Assembly (NCBI GenBank): GCA_039621445.1
Contig: CP154956.1
Coordinates: forward strand, 96,910,406-96,974,405
Direction of reading: 5' to 3'
DNA from: Euglena gracilis
Lineage: Eukaryota > Euglenida > Euglenophyceae > Euglenales
Length of the DNA: 64,000 nucleotides
Positions 34,506 to 44,100 of the stretch are shown here, piece by piece. The number at the start of each line of letters is the position of its first letter. Position 1 is the stretch's first letter. The notes under the pieces were generated by a model. It was not told the origin of the DNA, ran no database searches, and saw nothing but the letters and a program-made list of their open reading frames with translations. Both the position numbers and the translations under genes were made by a program.

Positions 34506-34940
34506 TCAGAACCTGGAGGACTTCTTCCGAAAACCCCCCGAAATTGTTCGACTGCTGCCACCAACTGCTGAAACAGGCGTTTCTCCGTCCATATCTTGAA
34601 TCACTTCTTCGTCAGCCTTCCCCAAACCCTGATTTTGGGCCACCAAGACCGTTGGGTTCCAGGAGGAGGGCTCTGGGAGGTGCTTTTGTTCCTCCTGAGA
34701 AATCAGCCTCAGTTTTTTGGCCGTTTTTCGGGACGGTAACAAAACATCTTCTCTACCGCAGCTCACCCGGCCTGGCAACTGACACATGTGTTCCACTGCT
34801 GTCCCTGCAGCCACCCCTTCAGCACTGGCCAGGGGGAACATTACTGCGTCCGAATTGCAGAGGAGGGTGTCCACCTCCTGCTCAAATGCCAGGCGGGTTT
34901 CCGCCTGCTCGGTTGCTTGCTGCCCCGGCGCAGCAGCCAC
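34506..34940 (-). CDS. Element-encoded ORF, minus strand
   Basis: Continuous 144-codon ORF with protein-like composition: QATEQAETRLAFEQEVDTLL, ASAEGVAAGTAVEHM, KTAKKLRLISQEEQKHLPEP, GLGKADEEVIQDMDGETPVS. Convergent with the plus-strand ORF inside the same TIR element. No homology recognised. A stop-free complement on the plus strand exists but is Pro/Leu-rich and less credible. Confidence 0.5.
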   Translation of the reverse strand: MAAAPGQQATEQAETRLAFEQEVDTLLCNSDAVMFPLASAEGVAAGTAVEHMCQLPGRVSCGREDVLLPSRKTAKKLRLISQEEQKHLPEPSSWNPTVLVAQNQGLGKADEEVIQDMDGETPVSAVGGSSRTISGGFRKKSSRF

Positions 34941-36036
34941 AACTCCCTTTCAACCTGTCCCGACCAACTGTCAAAAACGATGTCGCCACACGTCACCACT
35001 GACACCGACACTTTGGGACACCAAAACATCACAAAACACAACCCATCTGGACAGCAACAAGCTCCACGCGGGTTTCCGCCCAAACCTCATCTGTGCGGAA
35101 ACCCGCGAAACTAAAAACGAAGTAGGCGGATAACCGCGCACTGCCATCGTTCAATAACGACCCAAAATCCCCTCCCTCTCCCCCAAACTTGTTCATTAAC
35201 AACTTCACGTGATGACCCACTTCTGGAGGTTTCAGCGCGTTCTCACTTCCCGGTCCCACGTGTCATCCACAAACACGAACTGTTCTCTTTCTCAAACCCT
35301 TCTGCGCGGGTTTCCGCCTGAGGAATCATCACTTCTGTACGCGGTAAACCGTGTAACCTCGTTTTTAACGTTATTCCCAGGCCAGTCCCCTCCGTTAGGC
35401 CAGCATCTCTTCATCACAAAAACTCGTTTTGCGCGGTTTACCGCTTAAAACATCTCTTCCAAGAAATTGTAGCATCTGTTGGGCAGTGCTGTGTGTTCAC
35501 CTCCCCCGTCACTGGACGTCGGCACTCACGAGAGGTCCAAAAATGCGCGGGTTGCTTAAGCGGGTGCCTCTTCTTCACCTGCCACACCGTGTCACCCCCC
35601 CTCCAGAGGGGGGTCCGACAGCAACGCCAAACAACCCGGGCTCTGGAGGCCAGGTGTTCTCCGGCTGTTTTCTGTTTTTCAAAATTTCAAAGCGTTCCAG
35701 GGGGGTGTTTTCCAAAACCCCCCCTAAAACGACCATAAATTTTCAAAATCGCCACTTTGTCAAAATGCTTAAAATGGACCCTTAACGACCCAAATTTTTG
35801 TGCTGGTGCCATCCTCTCAAAATTTCGAGCACATAACAGTGAGTTTCGTAAACGGAAACCCGCGCACCCCAAGCGTGCAAAAAATCGCAAAAAAATTGGG
35901 CAATTCGCGCCGCCTAAGTCAGTGCTATCGGTGATCGGGTCATACAACTTGGAGTGGTTATTGGGCAAAGGGGAGGGGGTAGAAAATGCCCCGGAGAAGG
36001 CGTGGGGGTGAGAGTGAGAGTTGCTTGGCATCGGCG

Positions 36037-36359
36037 TACCTACCCCCCCCCCCCGGGAAACTGTCACCTGACAGGTTGGCCAGTACCGGGGACCCTGACA
36101 ACTTCCTATACTGACAGGTTGGCCGGTACCAGGGACCCTGACAGTTTCCCGGGCGGGACCCTGACAGTTTCCCGGGTTGGGCATTTCAAGGGAAAGTCAA
36201 TGAAACATGACCCTGACAGGTTGGCCGGTACCGGGGACCCTGACAACTTCCTAAACTGACAGGTTGGCCGGTACCGGGGACCCTGACAGTTTCCCGGGCG
36301 GGACCCTGACAGGTTCTCGGGCATGACAGTTTCCCGGGGGGGGGGGGGGGGGGTAGGTA
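36037..36359. repeat. Poly-C/G-ended element with internal tandem repeats
   Basis: TACCTACCCCC...GGGAAACTGTC at the left and GACAGTTTCCC...GGGGGTAGGTA at the right are inverted. The inside repeats CTGACAGGTTGGCCGGTACC and GGGACCCTGACAGTTTCCCG several times. Confidence 0.9.
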
Positions 36360-36658
36360 TCATTACTAAGAAACAGTTCTAGCTGGCTAGCAGAAGCCTT
36401 TGGTTTTCGCAAAACTGCAAAACCCATTGAAACCACTGTTAGGCAGCACAAAAGACCAAAGCTTTAGATGCTTGCTCCGAGGTTAGACCAAGTGGAGCTC
36501 GAGGGAGAGGAGGAGCACGAATGTTCTTTTTGAAAATTTTTACACCAAAAATATCACTTCCCCAAAGATAAAAGCCATTTTCTGCATGCTTTGGGACCAA
36601 AAGTAATGGCCAAAATAACCAAAAATTAGCCATGTCTCGGGATATGGGTGGAGTTGGC

Positions 36659-36880
36659 TCAAACCGCGCATACCGGTGAATTGTCCAATGTTGCAAAATA
36701 AGTCCCTTTCTGTCTCTCAACCACCCCTCCCGGCATTTTGAAGATATTTTGAAAAAAATGATCTTTGACCCATTTTTGCTCTGATATTTGGATCCAGCTC
36801 TCCCTTAGGTCCCCTTGGGGTAGAAATTTTTGTAGATCGCTGATCTCAGTCCAGCAAGGGTTACACAATGTTGTTGAAAT
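36659..36880 (-). CDS. Possible exon or ORF remnant
   Basis: Frame reads ISDLQKFLPQGDLRESWIQI then EQKWVKDHFFQNIFKMPGGV and ERQKGTYFATLDNSPVCAV before TGA. Protein-like; origin unknown. Confidence 0.35.
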   Translation of the reverse strand: MSTTLCNPCWTEISDLQKFLPQGDLRESWIQISEQKWVKDHFFQNIFKMPGGVVERQKGTYFATLDNSPVCAV

Positions 36881-37128
36881 GCCAGGACCGAGCTGGAAAA
36901 AGAAATCCCAAAGCGAACGCCGACAATCCACCAGGCCGCGAACCCGAAAAAGTGCCATTTCTCCAAAAAAAACATTTCTTCAAAAAAGGACAATATAACC
37001 TCTTCAGACCCCGACTTAGGAATATGCCAAATTATGTATATTTCCAAGTGTGTTTAATTTTGGTGGGGAGATTTGGTCATCTGGGGACATCTGGGGAGAT
37101 TTGGTCAAAAGAACCAGTTTACAAAAGG

Positions 37129-37746
37129 TCAAAAAAAGTGCATGAAAATGAATAAAAGCATATCGATGCTACAAAAACAATTGCGGTAGACGACCTGTGC
37201 TGGGATTGTGGTTTTGGCCACGTGGCCCAGCGTAGGTGACAAAAAGGCAAATCCCCCCCGAACATGAGACTTGTCCGGAAGAATCTGAAAACCAGGATGG
37301 TGGCTGTCGCATGCAGTTTTGGTGCACTGGTGGCGACCGTGTGTTAGGTGTTCGCTAATGGAACACTTGAATATAAACTGGATGCACACACAACAGCGGC
37401 ATTGAAATGGTATCGGTAAATCAGTAATGAGGAGAAGAACAGGGTGGCCTTCTGTGAAACAAAGCACGCAATGGGCTTTAAAAAACATCGGTTTGTTATC
37501 CAGAGGACGAGTGAATTTGCACCGCTTGCATTTAGAATGGGCCTTACACCTCAGAAACAAAGAGAGGGACATATCTACCCCCCTCGCCCCAGAAACTGTA
37601 ACTTTACCAGACAGCAGTGCTGCAAGGGTTTGGCCGGTACACGAGGGGGATGACAAATACTGCAGTAAAAAAGGCATTTTTTCTCCTTCCCGGGGCTTCG
37701 TGCTGGCAAAGGGGCAAAGGGACAAAAAAAATGCAATTTTCAACAA
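37129..37746 (-). CDS. 205-codon Cys/His-rich ORF
   Basis: Among the longest non-repetitive ORFs of the window. It contains CKAHSKCKRCKF, HCVLCF, CRCCVC and THGRHQCTKTACDSHH, several potential zinc-binding pairs, between hydrophobic stretches. It may be a decayed or single-exon member of a mobile-element or zinc-finger family. Long ORFs are rare here, which argues against chance; no homology recognised. Confidence 0.4.
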   Translation of the reverse strand: MLKIAFFLSLCPFASTKPREGEKMPFLLQYLSSPSCTGQTLAALLSGKVTVSGARGVDMSLSLFLRCKAHSKCKRCKFTRPLDNKPMFFKAHCVLCFTEGHPVLLLITDLPIPFQCRCCVCIQFIFKCSISEHLTHGRHQCTKTACDSHHPGFQILPDKSHVRGGFAFLSPTLGHVAKTTIPAQVVYRNCFCSIDMLLFIFMHFF

Positions 37747-38099
37747 AAAAAAATGGAACCCAAAAATTGTCAGCAGGCAAGATTTGGTATTTCATCAGCG
37801 CCAGGGAGTGAAAAAGATAAACCGGGGGGGGGAGGGATGGCAACTTTGGGTGACAGGTTGGCCTGGCCGGTTCAAGGAGGGATGGCAGATTTGGGGTGAC
37901 AGGTTCAGGCTTTTTCAAAATTAGAAGACCCCCGGGGGGGAGGAGGGGGGTGGGTGGGTGGGTCCGGGGCCGGACCCCCTGGCCTGGGACCTGGGAGGCC
38001 AGAGTCGGGTGTGGGTTTTGGCGCAAAAGAAGCCTGGGCAGGTTGGCATAAACGAGGGGTGGCAGTTTCCCAGGGGGAGCAGAAAGGCATTAAAAATTG

Positions 38100-38340
38100 C
38101 GCATTTTCAATCAACAATGGGTGGAATTTCGCTCAAATAAATCAAAGCATCACAGAGGCGCCCTGGTGATGGTGGTATTGGAGCTGAGGGTGGTAGGCCG
38201 CACACATTGCGATGCGATGAGGGCATGGCGACACAGGCATAGAGGGACAGGGAGAACAGCCCCCAAAAAGAGATCCAAATTGTATGGACTGGTACCTGCC
38301 ATGAACATTGCACAAACACTCTTGGTGCAGCATTTCCACC
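38100..38340 (+). CDS. Ambiguous coding island
   Basis: Plus frame reads LVMVVLELRVVGRTHCDAMR then RTAPKKRSKLYGLVPAMNIA and QTLLVQHFHQGVAQ. The minus strand is also open. Low support. Confidence 0.25.
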
Positions 38341-38480
38341 AGGGCGTTGCTCAAGGAGCCCTGGGGGGTCCAGCTCAGAGGCTGGAAATTTTGGGCTGGC
38401 TGGGAAAAAGCTGCTGGTCCCTCCCCCCCCCCCCCGGGGCTGAGCCTGACCCGGGGTCGAACCGGGTGCCAGGCCACTTT
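38340..38480 (-). repeat. SINE-like element, tRNA T-arm-like head
   Basis: Minus strand begins GGCACCCGGTTCGACCCCGGG, a perfect T-arm-like stem, followed by the AGCAGC-TTTTTCCCAGCCAGCC body. Same family as 2930-3060 and 44515-44640. Confidence 0.5.
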
Positions 38481-39129
38481 CACCCAACCTTTGGGGGCCT
38501 TGCGGGGGGGGGGGGGGGCAGCCCTGAATGAACGGAGAGGGGTCTGCATGACGGCACGTTGGAGCTGTGAACCCAATAGAAATAGCCCTCCACCTTGCAG
38601 CATTTTCGAAAAAAGGCCCAAAAATAGAAGGCGCTTCCCGGTTCCTTGCAAGGTGTGGGAAATCGATGGGGCTCTGGCGTCGTGTGGACTGCCCCATACA
38701 ACACCCTGTCCTTGGGGACGGAATGGATATTTTCAAGCACCACAACCCCCCCCCCCACAGGCCCCCTGACCCTTGCCCCCCCAACCCCACAGCCCGGCAC
38801 AGCTGTGTCATGTTGAGAGCCCATCCAGCACAAAAAAAAATGGGCAACAAGGTTCAACCACACCTTCGAACTAATTGATTAAACTAATTGATTGACTAAA
38901 GCGACCCTTTAAGGGTCAAGAAAAAAACAGATGTGGGGCTGTTCTGGGAGTTTTGGGGCTGGCAATGAGTTCCAGGTTCCCATGTGGGTGCAAAAGTTCC
39001 CAGACGCAGAGCACTTGGGGGGGGGGGATGAAAAAAAAAAGAAATGTGACAAAAGTCACACAAAAATTATAATTATATGATAATGTGTATATTATTTATG
39101 GTATTATATGTTGTATTATATATTTATTT

Positions 39130-39620
39130 TCCACCCTGAAACGTGCGCGACTATTCAAACCATTCCCAACCAATCCTGCCATTCTTAAATTGGCTGGATT
39201 GTGTGCCAAACCTTATGATCGTTCTGCAATTCTGTGCTGTCAACCCTGGCAAAAATGGTTCTTGGAGACACAAAACCCATAGACAGGAGGAGAGAGAGAA
39301 AGTCCTCCACAATGTGAGTGCCTGGCACCAACAGTTCTGATGGCAGCACCCAATGCAACAAAAATGAGCAGCAACACCCGTAAAAGAAAAGCTGACCACT
39401 TCAATGCTGACGTCGTCTTTGGTGCAAGATGGTCGGATCTCTGCAAATGCATAAGCAAACCAGCACCTCCCCATCTAATCCTCCCCAATACCGATTTGTC
39501 CCATGATTCTTTGCAGCCACTTTCCTCTCAGCCCTGTTCGACGCCCTGCGGGACCCGGCGCAGAAATTTGGGCATGGTGCAATTCTTAGCAGAAGTAGAT
39601 GGCATCTGGTGGGTCGCCCC
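39130..39620 (+). pseudogene. Degenerate plus-strand coding sequence
   Basis: Protein-like sequence moves between frames: KRARLFKPFPTNPAILKLAG at 39133-39282, then from ATG 39340 MAAPNATKMSSNTRKRKADH and FNADVVFGARWSDLCKCISK. The frame change near 39290 suggests decay or an unrecognised intron. Function unknown. Confidence 0.35.
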
Positions 39621-41156
39621 CCACCTGGGCAGAGGTTTTTCCTGTAAATGCCCTGGGGGGGGGGGGTCCAGACCCACCCACCCACCCCCTGAGCCCTGCA
39701 AGGTCCCCAGCAGGCATTATTTTTTTAAAAAGGAGCCTTAAAGCCCTCAAGGAACCTAAAGAAAAATGCCTTAAAAAACAAATGGCTTGACAAACCTCAA
39801 AAAAATTGTCTGGGAAAAACCTTCGAATCCCAGCAAAAAAAAGAAAAGAAAAGAAAACGCAAAATCCCGGCAAAAACAAGTCAACTCAAGGGGAAAAAAT
39901 AACTTCTGGCATCGCTGGAACGCTATGCATCCACTTGAAACTCAAAAAAAAGTTTTTTTTAAACTTTTAGATTTTCAACCTGGACCGCCCGAAGGACTCC
40001 GCCGCAGGCCCCTCTGGCCTGCGGCCAGACCACCTGCGGAGCATGCTCGCTGACGACATTGGTTCGAGCCTGGATGACTCTTGGAAAGTAAACATCTTAA
40101 AATTCTAAAAAAAATTCCTCAAATTCCTTGAAAAGCATTATTTTAAATTCAAAAAAAGGCCGTACAAAACTTCAAATTTCTTGAAAAAATTGCCTTAAAA
40201 AGGTTTGCCTGGTCCCAGGGGTCGGGGGGGGGGGGCTCAGGGGACCCACTTTGGGGGTCCAAAAATTTCCATCCATTTAAGGAACGATGAGAAAAATATC
40301 AGTTTCATAAAAACGAAAATTCAAAATGGTCAGAAAATGCGCCAATTTGCAAAAAAGCGCCGAAAAAATGCAACACTGCACATTTTGAAAGTTTAAAAAT
40401 GCGCAGAAATGCCCAAATTAAAATGCAAAAAAAATGTGAAACACAATCCCCACCCCTGGAAAACAGAATATTATGACATTCAGGATGATTCCAGAAAGAA
40501 GCATCATTTTTCATGATTTTCCTTGTGAAGGGAGGGCAAAATCATTTGAACAAATCTTTTTAATCTTCTCCCCCGTGCAAAGTTACTTGGGGGTTTGTGG
40601 GAGGGCCTGGGTCGGATCCCCACCACCCATTGGGCTTTGGAAAATGCAGAAAATGCGGGAAATACAGGGAACTGTGGGGAAAGGGGGGGGCTTGGGAAGA
40701 TACAAAAATATGCGGTCAAGCCCGAAATACAGTCAAATGTCAATACAATAAAATAAAATACTCTTTGAAATATTAACCTGTAAAACAACGTGTTTTTTGG
40801 CCATTTTGAGCTTTTTGGGGGGAGGGGGGCATGTCATCAGAGTTTTACCAGAATGTATTGAAATCATCCGAAATCCGCATTTGTTGTCAAGAATTTTGTC
40901 CAAAGAATGTGAGATCCCTTGAACTGATTTGGTCAACCATGGAAATGCCCTTCACTTTTCCACCATCAATTCCTTTTCGGCCAAAATCCCCCCCAAAAAT
41001 GCAAGAAATTGCAGATAAATGCAGGGAAACCTGTGGGAAAATGTGGAAAACGTGGGAAACGTGGGAAAAGTGGAAAATGTGAGAAAATGCCCCCCTCCTG
41101 CATTGCATTGCATGCTGCCCCAGCCCGGCAAATATAGGAGGACACTGGCCGCGGGA

Positions 41157-44100
41157 TTACTGGACTTCCTCCAGGGCGCCAGTGCGGACGTCGTAGATGA
41201 AGCCCCTGACAGATTCCTTGATGGGGATGAATGGGTCAGCCTGGGCCATGCCCGTGTGGCTGGGTTACAAGTTGCTATGTTCGAGCAAATCATAAACTGA
41301 GCTTTTTTGAATTCAATTTCAAAGAAAAATGAGGGATTTTCCAGCAAAATTGGCCTGGTGTCCGGCCCGTTGACCGATTTAGGAGCCAAAAATTTCGAGG
41401 TTCCTTTCGGTTTCGAGGTGGGGGGGGGGGGCAGGGCTGTACGGGAATCCCCGCAGCCCTGTGGATGGGGTCCGACCCCCCTTCCCATATTTCCGGAGGC
41501 GCCAATTTTCCTTCGGCGCCAAAGGTGCCGAAGGAAAAAAATTTTGAGTGGGTGCTGTGGTGGGTGGGGTCGACCCCCCTCACCTGCTGGGTTGGGTGGT
41601 CCACCACCCCCTCACCAGGCCTTCCCGTACAGCCCGGGGGGGTTGCCCCCCCTCTGCATTGGGAGAGGGGGGTCCAGACCTGGCTTCCCATATATCAGAG
41701 GGTCAGTCACGGGCTTTGATGGCATGGCTTGGGCAAAGCACCACAAAAAACAAAGCTTTTGAACAGCAACACCATTTACCATGCTTTTCTTGCTTGATGT
41801 TTCCTGATGCTTTTTTCTAGTGCGTATCCAGGGGCACCTTTTCTGGGCGGTGGCATGAGGGTTTGCCGGGGAGGCGCGACCCGGATTTTTCACGTGGAGA
41901 AAACACGCACTCATAAAAAACAAAGTGCCATGTGATTAAAAGTGGGGGGAAAGCATTCATTTTGAACTTCCTGGCATACAGCACCAGACTTGACTTTACC
42001 GAACCCCTCCCAAGATGGGCTGGACACCTCCTCCCTCCACCTTGACCTCCCCAGGGGGTGGGGGTGGTTGGGACCCCCCTCCATCACCCACAGTTAACCC
42101 GCAAATAATTCCACAAGGTATATTTTTTCGCCCGAAGTCCCTGCCTGGGGACTTCCTGCCCTGCCCTGCCGGGGGATTACGTTTAAAATTTTTCGAAATT
42201 CTTTGGAAATCCATAACTCCCAATACCACTTTTTTTGGGTGATGTTTTTGCACTTTTCCGCGAAAATTGGTGTTGGGGGGGGGGGGCAGATGGTCCACAA
42301 AAACCCACTTTTTGGGTCATTCATTGCCACAAATTCTGATTTTCCAACAATTTTTTGCGGAGGGGGTTACTTTTTTAGGTTGAAATGGGACTCCTGGGGC
42401 AGGCGGTGTTATTTGGGGGGGTTTACCTGCACCTCCATACCAAAAGGGTTTCCCGTGAATTTTTGCCCTTCTCCCGGTGGTGGGTTACCAAAATCCTCAG
42501 AGCTTTGGGTTTGACTAGTTTTGGGCTGTTCCCCCTCTCCTCTGGAAGAGGGGTTGGCCAACCCTCCTCCAGAGGAGAAGCAGGAGAAGAAAAGTCATTT
42601 CTCCAGAGGAGAAGAGTTTAAGCGCCGGAAAAATTTTTGGTACTTTTGGTCCAAAAAAAAATGATTGGTTTGTGGTCAGTCTTTGGTTGAAAGCTACGAG
42701 GGGCAGATTCCCCCATCCCCCGAGGGGTGGGTGCAACGGTTGGCCACCAGGGGGAAAAAAGGTGACTGGCTGGTCAAAGAACAATTGAAAACGACCCCAT
42801 TCCCTGGGGTTGATAGTTAATATCCCCAACGGTGACAGGGAATGGAAAAGGATGGAATGAGACCTGAACAATACCCACATTTGCGTAGCAGACTGACTGC
42901 AGGCACCCAATCGGGCCAGGCCAATAGAAAAAAATGTGAATGTTTCTCACTTCAAACAATTACCCATGGCTTCCATCTCATATGATGCACAACAAGTACA
43001 AGAGGTCGGATGGCATACAATTGTGGCCATTAGGCCAACAAAAGGCACACGCGGAAAAGGCCCAACACCACACCAGCCTGGGCTGAATGCGGCGAATGCT
43101 CTGCCTCACGTCCCCTCCGGGCTTCTTTCGCCACTCGGCCACCAAGCTCTGAAAATGTGGCGGGTCCTTCTTTTGGCTTCAAAGAGATAAAAGATGAATG
43201 AAAACACCAAAAATACATCCGTTTCAGGGCAAGGTGTGCTCCAATCTGAAAGAGGGAGTAAGCTTACCAAGACCTCCCTCAACTTTGGAATTTGGATGGG
43301 AAGGTGCCAACAACCGCGTGGACAGCAAAGTCTCCAACCATGTGGGTCAGCAATGAATGACCCTCATGGGCAGGGGGGGGGGACGAGGGGATGAGGGGCA
43401 CCCGCAAAGGCCAGGAAAGAGGCCCGGTCGGCATGCAGGTCGGTGAAGGACTCAGCGGCCCAGGCAGGCTTCTGGCCGACCTCCGCCTCGATTTCCTTCT
43501 TGAAGCCGTCGAAGACAAATGCCGGCGGTTTCAGTGTGTCGCCCTTCGCCACCTCAGAAATAATGCACAAGGCCACGACTCAAGTGAGCTGGCCTGCAAT
43601 GCATTTGCCTTCTGCTCGTTTTTGGGGGGGCCAAAAAAAATCGTGGGTGTTTGTTTTTATGCGGTTTGCGTATTTGTTGGTTGGGGACGGTTACACTGCA
43701 GCTATGCAGTTTGCATCCCTGCCGGCCGGGGGCAGTTAAATTTTTTGGGGGCGACATTGGCGGATTGCCAAATCCATCGCTGCACTAGTCATAAGGGGCA
43801 TACACATGCAATATTGTGCAACCCCCTGTGAAAAAAGAACAGCATATGTCAGCCGACGGGTCTGAGGCAGCACAGGATGCAGTTTGCAGTGTGTGTGCGA
43901 GTTCTGCGCCAAGGTCTGTCGCTCTGCGTTGCTGCTGAAGGTTGGCACCAAGCCTACCAGTATGCACGTTTCGTTGCACTGCGCGATCACCAAGGAACCG
44001 TGCATCCATGGACAATTCCACTGGAGTCCACACTAACAAACCCCGACCCACCCCCCATGGTGCCAGGGTGAACATATGTGCGCTTGCACACCCCCTCACT

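Larger units (their letters stand above)
33285..35918. mobile_element. 2.63-kb TIR element with palindromic subterminal repeats
   Basis: Perfect 21-bp terminal inverted repeats (33285-33305 starting CTTAGGCGGCGCGAATTG; 35898-35918 its complement), extended imperfectly by TTTTTGCG/T-rich sequence. A 5-bp duplication TCAGT lies directly outside both ends (33280-33284, 35919-35923). A motif close to GCGCGGWWWNCCGCG recurs about a dozen times, clustered near both ends: 33429, 33607, 33664, 33690, 33731 and about 33835 at the left; 34891, 35067, 35094, 35124, 35304, 35338, 35431 and 35857 at the right. Such subterminal arrays bind transposase in CACTA and some hAT elements. The centre carries protein-like sequence on both strands. 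Superfamily not assigned. Confidence 0.85.
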
